DNA of 37,561 bases from Phycisphaerae bacterium. Its GTDB lineage: Bacteria; Planctomycetota; Phycisphaerae; Phycisphaerales; SM1A02. The stretch is from assembly GCA_016873335.1 (NCBI GenBank), contig VGXN01000013.1:1-37561 (forward strand), written 5' to 3'. Of this stretch, positions 27,572 to 35,430 are shown piece by piece; within the stretch, counting starts at the first letter, position 1, and each line of letters starts with the position of its first letter. A model generated the notes under the pieces. The model made no database searches, was not told the origin of the DNA, and saw only the letters and a list, made by a program, of their open reading frames with translations. The position numbers were made by a program, and so were the translations under genes.

Positions 27572-27970
27572 ATGTCACTGCAAGATCTGACCGCCGACAT
27601 GCTCACACGGATCCGCAACGCCGTTGCGATCCGCCGCAAGAGCGTCACCTGTCTCAACAACCGCCTCAATCGCGGCGTGCTCGATGTGCTGCGCGACGAG
27701 GGCTACATCACCGGTTTCGAACTGGTGGAGGATGGTCGCCAAGGACTGCTGCGCGTTCAACTGAAGTATGGACCGCGTGGCGAGTCGCTGATCAATCGGA
27801 TTGATCGCGTCTCGCATACCGGATGCCGCGTCTATGTGCGCTCGCGCTCGATGCCACGGCAGCTTGAAGGTCTCGGCATCACGGTGGTGTCGACAAGTCG
27901 AGGAGTCATGAGTGACCGCAAGGCACGCGAAATGAAGGTCGGCGGCGAGGTCGTTTGCGCGGTCTCCTGA
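27572..27970 (+). CDS. rpsH: 30S ribosomal protein S8
   Basis: 132 aa, normal length. Primary 16S-binding protein and, in E. coli, repressor of the spc operon. TADMLTRIRNAVAIRRKSVT, VLRDEGYITGFELVEDGRQG and VVSTSRGVMSDRKAREMKVG with GGEVVCAVS at the end. ATG 27572 has CAGGAA at a long spacing of about 19 bp, with a weaker GAGAAA nearer. Confidence 0.96.
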   Translation: MSLQDLTADMLTRIRNAVAIRRKSVTCLNNRLNRGVLDVLRDEGYITGFELVEDGRQGLLRVQLKYGPRGESLINRIDRVSHTGCRVYVRSRSMPRQLEGLGITVVSTSRGVMSDRKAREMKVGGEVVCAVS

Positions 27971-28049
27971 TCGCAAGCACACGACAGGATGCACGAACAG
28001 ATTCAGGACACGCACGATTGAGAGACACCGCGCAGAATCGAGGAACACC

Positions 28050-28613
28050 ATGAGCCGAGTTGGAAAGCAGAGCATCTCAGTCCCATCCGCCGTCAAGGTC
28101 GCCGTGAACGCGAGCAGCCGGACCGTGGACATTCAGGGTCCAAAGGGCAAGAACTCGTTCACCCACCGACCCGAAGTCGTGGTCTCCTATGACGACAAGA
28201 GCCGCACGATCTCCTGCACACTCGATGACCCTGCCCGCATCGAGGAAGGCAATCGTCGCGCGTGCTGGGGTGCCACCCGTGCGGTGCTGAACAAGATGGT
28301 CCGAGGATCCGCGGAGGGCTATTCGCGCAAACTCGAAGTGATCGGTGTGGGTTGGAACGCGCGCGCGCAAGGCAAGAAGCTCGTGCTGACCATTGGCTTT
28401 TGCAACCCGATCGAGTTGGCCATTCCCGAGGGCGTTGCCGTCACCATCGAAAACAACACGCTCATCACCGTCGCAGGCTGCGACGCGCAGAAGGTTGGCG
28501 CGTTCGCGTCGCTGATCCGAAGCCAGCGCAAGCCCGAGCCCTACAACGGCAAGGGCATCAAGTACATCGACGAAGTCATCGCCCGCAAGAAGGGCAAGGC
28601 ATTCGGCGCCTGA
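28050..28613 (+). CDS. rplF: 50S ribosomal protein L6
   Basis: 187 aa. Near the sarcin-ricin loop and factor-binding site. [20 protein letters not shown] at the start, GPKGKNSF, then [20 protein letters not shown] and [20 protein letters not shown] at the end. Slightly longer than E. coli L6 (177). CGAGGAA precedes the ATG; a 79-bp A/C-rich spacer separates it from S8. Confidence 0.96.
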   Translation: MSRVGKQSISVPSAVKVAVNASSRTVDIQGPKGKNSFTHRPEVVVSYDDKSRTISCTLDDPARIEEGNRRACWGATRAVLNKMVRGSAEGYSRKLEVIGVGWNARAQGKKLVLTIGFCNPIELAIPEGVAVTIENNTLITVAGCDAQKVGAFASLIRSQRKPEPYNGKGIKYIDEVIARKKGKAFGA

Positions 28614-28636
28614 TCGGGCGCAGAAGGAGAACCGAC

Positions 28637-28999
28637 ATGAACACCAGCGTTCAGAAATGGCAGCGCCGCGATCGGCGACGAAAGGGCATGCGCAAGACAC
28701 TGCGCGGGACGCCCGATCGTCCGCGTTTGGCTGTCTTCCGATCCCCGCGTCACATTTACGTGCAGGTCATCGACGATCTTGCAGGTCGCACCCTCGCAGC
28801 CGCATCATCAACCGACAGCGAACTCAAGACCGCGAGCGGTGGCAATGTGGCTGCCGCCACGGCCGTGGGTCGCGCGGTCGCGGAGCGCGCGCGCAAGGCG
28901 GGCGTGAATCAAGTCGTGTTCGACCGCGGTGGCTACATCTATCACGGTCGCGTGAAGGCGCTCGCCGATGGCGCCCGCGAAGGCGGACTGAAGTTCTGA
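28637..28999 (+). CDS. rplR: 50S ribosomal protein L18
   Basis: 120 aa, normal length. Binds 5S rRNA. The N-terminus is basic ([20 protein letters not shown]), then [40 protein letters not shown] and [23 protein letters not shown] 28637 has GAAGGAG upstream and gives the expected N-terminus; the open frame upstream lies inside L6. Confidence 0.96.
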   Translation: MNTSVQKWQRRDRRRKGMRKTLRGTPDRPRLAVFRSPRHIYVQVIDDLAGRTLAAASSTDSELKTASGGNVAAATAVGRAVAERARKAGVNQVVFDRGGYIYHGRVKALADGAREGGLKF

Positions 29000-29021
29000 G
29001 CAGACGAATCCAGGAAACACC

Positions 29022-29756
29022 ATGAGCGAATCCTTTGACGACAGTGGTATTGACGCGACGACCGTAAAGGTCTTCCGCACTTCATCCACCGTGGCTGGCG
29101 GCCGCCGCTTCAGCTTCGGTGCGTTGGTCGTGGTCGGCGATCGGCACGGCAAGGTCGCCGTTGGCTATGCCAAGAGCAATCAGGTGCCCACGAGCGTGGA
29201 GAAGGCAACCCGCGAGGGTCGCCGAAAGCTTCGGCAGTATCCGCTGCAGGGTCGCACGATCCCGCATTCTGTCGAGGGTCGTTTTGGTGCATCCTCTGTT
29301 CGTCTTGTGCCCGCAAGCCCCGGCACGGGCGTCATCGCAGGCGCATCGGTGCGTGCGGTGCTTGACATGCTCGGTGTGCAGGATTGCCTGACCAAGGCGT
29401 ATGGATCGACGAACGCGAAGAACCTGGTGAAGGCGACTTTCGCTGCGCTCGACACGCTGCGCACACGCGAAAGGGTGGAACAACTGCGCGGTGTCGGGCT
29501 CGGTACGACCAGCGTGGAAGATGCCATCGCGCGTGGAATGGCTGCCATGCCAAGCAAGAAGTCTGGTGAACGCGCCGCAGCACCCGTGAACACCGTCGGT
29601 GACGAGCGTCGCCGAGGCGGCGGCGGTCGCGGTGGACGATTCGGCGGCGGTCGTGGCGGACGTGGTGATGCGGCGGGCGGAGCTTCAGGTGCGGCACCTG
29701 CAGCAGCAGCGGTCGCAGCCCCTGCGGCCGATGCGTCCACTCCACCGAGTGCCTGA
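29022..29756 (+). CDS. rpsE: 30S ribosomal protein S5 with Gly/Arg-rich tail
   Basis: 244 aa against 160-170 typical. Helps decoding accuracy and mRNA entry. TTVKVFRTSSTVAGGRRFSF matches the usual KVVxVxRVxKVxKGGRRFSF region with changes; GDRHGKVAVGYAKSNQVPTS and VRAVLDMLGVQDCLTKAYGS, SVEDAIARGMAAM follow. From about residue 180 a tail of Gly, Arg and Ala begins (RRRGGGGRGGRFGGGRGGRG), resembling RGG RNA-binding tails, and ends in an Ala/Pro-rich segment. No L30 gene follows in the 94-bp spacer before L15. Confidence 0.95.
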   Translation: MSESFDDSGIDATTVKVFRTSSTVAGGRRFSFGALVVVGDRHGKVAVGYAKSNQVPTSVEKATREGRRKLRQYPLQGRTIPHSVEGRFGASSVRLVPASPGTGVIAGASVRAVLDMLGVQDCLTKAYGSTNAKNLVKATFAALDTLRTRERVEQLRGVGLGTTSVEDAIARGMAAMPSKKSGERAAAPVNTVGDERRRGGGGRGGRFGGGRGGRGDAAGGASGAAPAAAAVAAPAADASTPPSA

Positions 29757-29850
29757 CCACAGGGCGAACGACGAAGGCAAGACACTGAATCAAACGAAAG
29801 CACGCTGAACCACACAGAGTCAGATTGACCGAGACAGGAGACGAACGACC

Positions 29851-30441
29851 ATGATGATTCATGACATCACAAGGAAGGTTGGCAAGCACAAGCTTCGCAT
29901 GCGCGTTGGGCGCGGTGAGGGCAGTGGCAAGGGCGGCACAAGCGGCCGCGGTCACAAGGGTGCAAAGAGCCGCGCCGGTTGGACAAGCCGTCCTGGCTAC
30001 CAGGGTGGTTCGACTCCGCTGCTTCGCCGCTTCCCCAAGCGGGGTTTCAAGAACGCGCCGTTCCGCGTGGACTACCACGTCGTCAATGTGTGCGACCTTG
30101 CGAAGCACTTCACAGCTGGTTCGGCGGTGGACATCGCGGCCCTCGTGAAGGTTGGGCTCGTGCGCGATGCGGACATGCCGCTGAAGGTGCTCGGCACGGG
30201 TGATGTGACGCTCAAGCTGAATGTCACGGCGGATCGCTTCTCGGCGCAGGCGCGCACCAAGATTGAGGCGGCGGGTGGCTCTGCAACGCTGACCCCGAAG
30301 GCTGCTGCTGCCGCGCAGGCGGAGCAGGCTGCGGCTGAAGCCGATGCCGCAAAGAAGGCGCAGACCGAGAAGGTCGCGCAGTTGAAGGCAAAGGACAAGG
30401 CCGCGAAGACCGCACCCAAAGAGGGCGACGCGCAGGGCTGA
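29851..30441 (+). CDS. rplO: 50S ribosomal protein L15 with C-terminal tail
   Basis: 196 aa against about 145 typical. Late-assembly 50S protein. KHKLRMRVGRGEGSGKGGTS, RGHKGAKSRAGWTSRPGYQG and STPLLRRFPKRGF are the Gly-rich N-terminal signature. The core ends near SATLTPKAAAA; the remaining ~50 residues are Ala/Lys/Glu-rich and probably helical (AEQAAAEADAAKKAQTEKVA). AGGAG precedes ATG 29851; ATG 29854 is possible. SecY follows after 21 bp. Confidence 0.95.
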   Translation: MMIHDITRKVGKHKLRMRVGRGEGSGKGGTSGRGHKGAKSRAGWTSRPGYQGGSTPLLRRFPKRGFKNAPFRVDYHVVNVCDLAKHFTAGSAVDIAALVKVGLVRDADMPLKVLGTGDVTLKLNVTADRFSAQARTKIEAAGGSATLTPKAAAAAQAEQAAAEADAAKKAQTEKVAQLKAKDKAAKTAPKEGDAQG

Positions 30442-30462
30442 TCGCCGGATGAACCACCACTG

Positions 30463-31875
30463 ATGCTGCAGGCATTCGCCAACATCTTCAGGATCAAGGA
30501 ACTCCGCAACAAGGTGTTTTTCACCTTCGGCGTTCTGGTGGTCTACCGCATCGGGTTCTGGATTCCGCTTGTTGGCGTTGATCAGTCCGAACTTGCCCGC
30601 GCCGCGGAACGCGCCGCTGCCGACCAGAGTGGATTTGGGCGCCTGCTTGAGTATGCGTCGATCTTCTCTGGCGGATCGCTGCAGCAGAGCACGATCTTCG
30701 GTCTGGGCATCATGCCGTACATCACGGCGAGCATCATCTTCCAGATTCTGCAGACCATCGTTCCAGCGCTGCAAGACCTGAAGAAGGAGGGGATGTCCGG
30801 GCAACAGAAGCTGATGGAATGGACGCGCCTCGCCGCGGTGGGGCTGTGCGTTCTGCAGGGGGCCATGTGGCTCGGGTATCTCCGCACACAGAATCTTGTG
30901 CAGCCCGAATTCCAAACGGGCGGCGCGATGTGGATGTTCTACATCTCCGGCATCACAGGGCTGACCGCAGGAAGCCTCTTCCTCATGTGGCTCGGCGAGC
31001 AGGTGGACAAGTACGGCATCGGCAATGGCGTGTCGATCATCCTGACTGCCGGCATCCTCTCGCGTGTGCCAAGCGCGATTCAATGGGTCGTCAAGAGTTT
31101 CAATCCAAGCCTTCAGGGCGGCGATGGCACCCTGGGTGTGGCCGGACTTCTCGTGCTGATTGCAGGGTTCCTCTTCGTCATCGGTGGAGCGATCGTCATC
31201 ACGGTTGCTCAGCGACGCATTCCGATCCAGCAGGCAAAGCACACCCGTGGGCGGAAGGTCTACGGCGGACAGCGCCACTATCTGCCCCTTCGAATCAACC
31301 ATGCGGGTGTCATGCCGATCATCTTTGCGAGCACACTGATGATGTTCCCGTCGTCCGCATGCGCGTGGCTGGCGGCGCGTGCGGCGGCGACCGACGCGAC
31401 CTCGACCTGGTCATCGATCACCAGTTTTGTCGCACAGAACCTGCAGATCGGTTCGTACCCGTACGTGATCATCGAGATTCTGATGATCTACTTCTTCTCG
31501 TACTTCTGGACGACCGTGCAGCTGTCGCCGACCGACATGTCGAAGCAGCTGCGTGAGCACGGGTCGTTCATTCCTGGACTTCGCCCGGGTCCGCGCACGG
31601 CGGAGTATCTCGAAACGGTCATTTCGCGCATCACGTACGTGGGTGCAGGTGCACTCGCCGTGATCGCGATCATCCCAACGATCGTGACGCAGCAACTTGG
31701 CATTCCCTTCTTCGTGGCGCAGTTCCTTGGTGGGACTGGACTGCTCATCGTCGTCAGCGTCGCGTTGGACATCGCGCAGCGACTGGAAGCGAGCTTGATG
31801 ATGCGCAACTACTCGGGGTTCCTCTCGAGCGGCGCATCGGAGACGGGTCCTCGCATCCGTTCCGCACGAGGCTGA
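30463..31875 (+). CDS. secY: Protein translocase subunit SecY
   Basis: 470 aa, ten expected membrane helices. The channel of the Sec translocon. FANIFRIKELRNKVFFTFGV at the start, then GLGIMPYITASIIFQILQTI, GIGNGVSIILTAGIL, and the conserved cytoplasmic loop region REHGSFIPGLRPGPRTAEYL. A hydrophilic insertion of about 15 residues (AATDATSTWSSITSFVAQNL) sits in the last external loop area. In many bacteria adk follows; here map follows at 25 bp. Confidence 0.96.
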   Translation: MLQAFANIFRIKELRNKVFFTFGVLVVYRIGFWIPLVGVDQSELARAAERAAADQSGFGRLLEYASIFSGGSLQQSTIFGLGIMPYITASIIFQILQTIVPALQDLKKEGMSGQQKLMEWTRLAAVGLCVLQGAMWLGYLRTQNLVQPEFQTGGAMWMFYISGITGLTAGSLFLMWLGEQVDKYGIGNGVSIILTAGILSRVPSAIQWVVKSFNPSLQGGDGTLGVAGLLVLIAGFLFVIGGAIVITVAQRRIPIQQAKHTRGRKVYGGQRHYLPLRINHAGVMPIIFASTLMMFPSSACAWLAARAAATDATSTWSSITSFVAQNLQIGSYPYVIIEILMIYFFSYFWTTVQLSPTDMSKQLREHGSFIPGLRPGPRTAEYLETVISRITYVGAGALAVIAIIPTIVTQQLGIPFFVAQFLGGTGLLIVVSVALDIAQRLEASLMMRNYSGFLSSGASETGPRIRSARG

Positions 31876-31900
31876 TACGAAGCACTGATTGAAAGCGACC

Positions 31901-32935
31901 ATGGTCACCATCCGCACAACCGCCGACGAACTGCTTGCCGAGGCGCGCTCCCAATCGGGGACGGTGCGTTCGGTGTCGCTGTCATCACTCGGTGGCAAGA
32001 CGGGTGGCGCGTCTGCGGGTCGGCGTCCCACCGTTGGCGGCGGCCGACAGGTGGAACTCCGAACATCCGATGAAATCGAGGCGATCCGCGCGGCGGCATT
32101 GGTGGCGCGCGGCGCCATCGATGCGGCGCTGCGAAGTGCGGTCATCGGAGCCCAGCCCGAAACGCTCGCGGCGATCGTGGCAGGTGTGGTTGCCGCCGCG
32201 CGCGCCGAGAGCGCGTTGCAGGTGCTTCCGTTTGATGCGGTCGACGGTGGCGATCGTCCCTTCCCCGCAGCATGCTGCGTGGCAGTGAATGAGCGACTGA
32301 TTCACGCGGTGCCGACGGATCGTCCGCTTCAGGACGGCGATGTGGTGACGGTCGATGCGGCGGTGCGGCTTGGCGGTTGGTGCGCGGATGTGGCGGACTG
32401 CGTTGTGGTCGGTCGCGGCGAAGCTCGTTCCGTGTCCATGGTGCAGGGGTGCCGCGAGATGATGGAAGTTGCCGTTTCCATGATTGCGCCTGGCGTCCGT
32501 TGGTCGCGTGTGGCCTCTGCCATGCAGGCGATCGCACAGGTGCGCAGCCTTGGGATCGTGACGAAGTATGCGGGTCACGGAGTCGGTCGATCGCTGCACG
32601 AGGCACCCGTTGCGCCGTGCGGACTCGATGAGGCGTTCCTTGAGCGCGGTGACTTCACGCTGCTGCCAGACATGGTGCTCTCGATCGAGCCCACCGTGGT
32701 CGCTCGGCCCGATGGTCTCCAGACAGTCGATGGGCGTGGCTTTGCGCTCGGCTGCGAACTGATCGCCGATGCGGATGGTTGGACGATGTGCACTCGCTCG
32801 GGCCAGCCCGGCTGCTCGGTGGAGCGCACGGTGCTTGTGACCCGCAGCGGATGCGAAGTGCTCGATGAAGAGCCGACCGTCGTGTCGGCGGCGGTTCTTG
32901 GGCGGCGCGGTGCCGTCCCCGCAGTTTCGAACTGA
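31901..32935 (+). CDS. map: Methionine aminopeptidase, type I, N-terminally extended
   Basis: 344 aa from ATG 31901, versus about 264 in E. coli. Removes the initiator Met. All metal and catalytic residues appear: H135 (LIHAVP), D152 (VTVDAAV), D163 (WCADVADC), H233 (GHGVGRSLHEAP), E263 (LSIEPTVV) and E308 (CSVERTVLVT). The first ~50 residues are extra, low in order (SLSSLGGKTGGASAGRRPTV) and without a zinc-finger Cys motif. A TTG 12 bp upstream keeps the frame but ATG is preferred. IF-1 follows after 9 bp. Confidence 0.92.
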   Translation: MVTIRTTADELLAEARSQSGTVRSVSLSSLGGKTGGASAGRRPTVGGGRQVELRTSDEIEAIRAAALVARGAIDAALRSAVIGAQPETLAAIVAGVVAAARAESALQVLPFDAVDGGDRPFPAACCVAVNERLIHAVPTDRPLQDGDVVTVDAAVRLGGWCADVADCVVVGRGEARSVSMVQGCREMMEVAVSMIAPGVRWSRVASAMQAIAQVRSLGIVTKYAGHGVGRSLHEAPVAPCGLDEAFLERGDFTLLPDMVLSIEPTVVARPDGLQTVDGRGFALGCELIADADGWTMCTRSGQPGCSVERTVLVTRSGCEVLDEEPTVVSAAVLGRRGAVPAVSN

Positions 32936-32944
32936 GGTCCCACG

Positions 32945-33160
32945 ATGGCAAAGGAAGACAAGATCGAGTTGGAAGCCGAGGTCACCGAGGCGCTCCCCGA
33001 TGCGATGTTTCGCGTGCGACTTCAGAATGGCCAGGAAATCATCGCCTACGTGAGCGGCAAGATGCGGAAGTTCTTCATCAAGATCCTCCCCGGCGACCGC
33101 GTGAAGATCGAGATGAGCCCGTACGACATGACGAAGGGACGCATCACCTACCGCGCGTGA
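32945..33160 (+). CDS. infA: Translation initiation factor IF-1
   Basis: 71 aa, normal length, S1/OB fold. Binds the ribosomal A site during initiation. [40 protein letters not shown] and [20 protein letters not shown], then GRITYRA. One substitution of note: the common NIRILPGD/HIAGKMRK region reads [17 protein letters not shown] here. GAGG precedes the ATG. Confidence 0.97.
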   Translation: MAKEDKIELEAEVTEALPDAMFRVRLQNGQEIIAYVSGKMRKFFIKILPGDRVKIEMSPYDMTKGRITYRA

Positions 33161-33236
33161 CGCAAGCCAGCACAGTCCGACACACCCACGAAACGACCAA
33201 AGCGACCGAAAGAAACCACAGACACTGGAGCATGCC

Positions 33237-33353
33237 ATGAAAGTCAGGAGCAGCATCAAACGAAAGACACTCGACTGCCAAATCGTTGTCCGCAAGGGCA
33301 AGCGTTTCGTCATCAACAAGAAGAACCCGAGACTGAAGCAGCGGCAGGGTTGA
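33237..33353 (+). CDS. rpmJ: 50S ribosomal protein L36, zinc ligands lost
   Basis: 38 aa, the exact family length. [20 protein letters not shown] then [18 protein letters not shown]. In the zinc form the ligands are C11, C14, C27 and H33; here they are T11, C14, N27 and L33, so only one remains and no zinc should bind. CTGGAG precedes the ATG. It lies between infA and S13, the usual place, with a 76-bp A/C-rich spacer before it. Confidence 0.94.
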   Translation: MKVRSSIKRKTLDCQIVVRKGKRFVINKKNPRLKQRQG

Positions 33354-33457
33354 TGATTCCCCGCTCATCCCTCTCGAACAGACCTCCAACACCACGCACC
33401 AACCAACAAGCAATCGGCACTGAACTCAAGTAGACGCCTCGACGGAGCACACAAACT

Positions 33458-33835
33458 ATGCCACGTATCGCCGGAATCGACATCCCCGAGAAGAAGAAGA
33501 TCCTCTTCTCACTGCAGTACATCCACGGAGTCGGACCCAAGATCGCTGCCGCCATTCTCACGAAGTCCGGCATCGACCCCGACCGTCGCACGAACACGCT
33601 TGGCGATCAGGAACTCGCGGCGATCTCGAAGGTGATCGACGAGCACTACGTCGTGGAGGGCGCGCTTCGCCGTCAAGTGTCGCAGGACATCCAGCGACTG
33701 AAGGACATTCATGCGTACCGCGGTGAACGCCATCGCCGCTCGCTGCCCGCGCGCGGTCAGCGCACTCGAACCAATGCCCGCACGCGCAAGGGCAAGAAGA
33801 AGACCGTTGCAGGCAAGAAGGGCGTGAACGGCTGA
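33458..33835 (+). CDS. rpsM: 30S ribosomal protein S13
   Basis: 125 aa, normal length. 30S head protein contacting P-site tRNA and L5. [38 protein letters not shown] and the basic C-terminus [20 protein letters not shown] then [20 protein letters not shown] 33458 is preceded by CGGAG at 10 bp. The preceding 104-bp spacer after L36 is A/C-rich with no gene. Confidence 0.96.
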   Translation: MPRIAGIDIPEKKKILFSLQYIHGVGPKIAAAILTKSGIDPDRRTNTLGDQELAAISKVIDEHYVVEGALRRQVSQDIQRLKDIHAYRGERHRRSLPARGQRTRTNARTRKGKKKTVAGKKGVNG

Positions 33836-33842
33836 TCCCAAG

Positions 33843-33860
33843 CGCCCCGAAAGCGGGGCG
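33843..33860 (+). promoter_or_regulatory. Perfect GC hairpin between S13 and S11
   Basis: CGCCCCG-AAAG-CGGGGCG is a 7-bp perfect stem with a 4-nt loop, 7 bp after the S13 stop codon. The following bases GGCACCCCCCAG contain no T-run, so it is not a standard terminator. It may stabilise or process the transcript, or bind a ribosomal protein. Position-based inference. Confidence 0.4.
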
Positions 33861-33893
33861 GGCACCCCCCAGTCACCCAACAGGCACAACACC

Positions 33894-34268
33894 ATGTCGA
33901 AGAAGCCAAAGATCCGAAAGAACATCATCAAGGGCATCGTGCACGTCAACGCGACGTTCAACAACACGATTGTCACCATCACCGACACGAACGGCGAGAC
34001 CATTTGTTGGGACTCGGCGGGAAGCGTCGGGTTCAAGGGCGCCCGCAAGAGCACGCCGTTCGCCGCCAGCCGCGCCAGCGAGCGCGCAGCTGGCAAGGCG
34101 CGCCGCGTGGGCATGCGCGAGGTCGAGGTCCGCGTTCGCGGAGCTGGTCCTGGGCGCGAATCAGCCGTCACGGCACTGCAGGCGAATGGCCTGAAGGTGC
34201 TCAGCATCGAGGATCAGACACCGCTGCCCTTCAATGGTTGCCGTTCACCGAAGAAGCGCCGCGTCTAA
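33894..34268 (+). CDS. rpsK: 30S ribosomal protein S11
   Basis: 124 aa, normal length. Lines the platform near the Shine-Dalgarno helix. [20 protein letters not shown], then [20 protein letters not shown] and [20 protein letters not shown]. The end [15 protein letters not shown] has Phe where His is usual (PHNGCRPPKKRRV), while the Asn-Gly that can form isoaspartate is kept. AACAGG upstream is a weak ribosome site. Stop codon TAA. Confidence 0.96.
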   Translation: MSKKPKIRKNIIKGIVHVNATFNNTIVTITDTNGETICWDSAGSVGFKGARKSTPFAASRASERAAGKARRVGMREVEVRVRGAGPGRESAVTALQANGLKVLSIEDQTPLPFNGCRSPKKRRV

Positions 34269-34302
34269 CATTCGCATTTCTGCCTCGCCCACAGCAGGGC
34301 CA

Positions 34303-34326
34303 CGGTGCCGATTCGGCAGGGCACCG
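34303..34326 (+). promoter_or_regulatory. Hairpin in the S11-rpoA spacer
   Basis: CGGTGCC (34303-34309), a 10-nt loop and GGCACCG (34320-34326). It lies in the 122-bp gap where rpsD (S4) normally sits. No T-run follows. Function unknown. Confidence 0.3.
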
Positions 34327-34390
34327 CGGATCCGATCAGGGCAAGGCTTCCCACCTGTTTGGAACACTGCCGACGCAAGGAGACCTGAAC

Positions 34391-35377
34391 ATGCACATTC
34401 GTTGGAGAGGACTTGAGATTCCCGGTCGCGTTCTCGTGGACAAGGCCAGCCTGACGCCGACCTTTGGTCGCTTCTCGGCGGAACCGTTCGAGCGCGGCTA
34501 CGGCACAACCATCGGCAACAGCCTGCGCCGCATCCTGCTTTCGAGCGTGGAGGGTGCTGCCGTGACCAGACTGCAGATCAGCGGCGTGACGCACGAGTTC
34601 ACATCGATCCCCGGGGTGAAGCAGGATGTCACAGACATCCTCCTGAACATCAAGGGTCTTGTCGTGGAGATGGACGGCGATGAGCCGAAGACCGTTCGCA
34701 TCAACGTCACCGGACCCGGCGAGGTGACGGGCGCGTCGATCGAGTCCGACGCCTCGGTGCGCATCCTGAATCGGGATCATGTGATCTGTGAAGTCACCGA
34801 CAAGGTGCGCTTTGAGGCGACCCTGACCGTCGCGCGTGGGCGTGGATACATGCCTGCCAGCGAGCAACTTGGCAACAACGAGGAGCAGGTCATCGGCGAT
34901 ATCCCTGTCGATGCGATCTTCACGCCAGTGCAGCGTGTGCGATACCGCGTCGAGGACACGCGCGTCGGACAGCGCATCAACTACGAGCGTCTGGTGCTGG
35001 ACATCTGGACCAATGGAACGGTGTCGCCGGAGATGGCGCTCGTGGAAGCCGGCAAGATCCTCCGCAAGCATGTCAATCCCTTCGTGCAATTCGATGCGGC
35101 TGGGCAGGACACGGTGGAGGAGGGCATCGGCGCCGAAGTGGCGGTTGAGGAAGATCATGCGCGCAAGTTGCTGATGACCCTTGAGGACCTTGGACTCGGC
35201 GTCCGCGCGACCAACTGCCTGCATACCGCGGGCGTCACCACGGTTGGACAGTTGATCCTCAAGACGGAAAGCGAACTGATGGAACTGCGGTCGTTCGGCA
35301 GAACGTCGCTGAGCGAGATCGAGTCGCGGTTGCGCGACATCGGGCTTTCCCTCGGCATGCCGGCGCAGTCGATCTGA
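34391..35377 (+). CDS. rpoA: RNA polymerase alpha subunit
   Basis: 328 aa, normal length. Assembles RNA polymerase and contacts UP elements and activators. N-terminal domain: RGLEIPGRVLVDKASLTPTF, then FERGYGTTIGNSLRRILLSS and the GAAVTRLQISGVTHEFTSIP segment. C-terminal domain: LGLGVRATNCLHTAGVTTVG then LMELRSFGRTSLSEIESRL. In E. coli the DNA-contact loop is RSxNCLKAEx; RATNCLHTAG keeps Arg and Asn but not the Lys. ATG 34391 has AAGGAG; the open frame upstream overlaps S11. S4 is missing ahead of it. Confidence 0.97.
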   Translation: MHIRWRGLEIPGRVLVDKASLTPTFGRFSAEPFERGYGTTIGNSLRRILLSSVEGAAVTRLQISGVTHEFTSIPGVKQDVTDILLNIKGLVVEMDGDEPKTVRINVTGPGEVTGASIESDASVRILNRDHVICEVTDKVRFEATLTVARGRGYMPASEQLGNNEEQVIGDIPVDAIFTPVQRVRYRVEDTRVGQRINYERLVLDIWTNGTVSPEMALVEAGKILRKHVNPFVQFDAAGQDTVEEGIGAEVAVEEDHARKLLMTLEDLGLGVRATNCLHTAGVTTVGQLILKTESELMELRSFGRTSLSEIESRLRDIGLSLGMPAQSI

Positions 35378-35430
35378 CAAAGACCATCGAAGGACCCCAC
35401 GGACTTCATCCGACGCAAGGAGTTTGAACC

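Noticed and set aside
29332-31302. A 656-codon minus-strand frame opposite S5, L15 and SecY
   Set aside because: It covers three certain ribosomal/translocase genes in antisense and shows no family features.
34269-34390. Remnant of rpsD between S11 and rpoA
   Set aside because: The 122 bases contain no S4-like reading frame in any frame; only a hairpin and the rpoA ribosome site.
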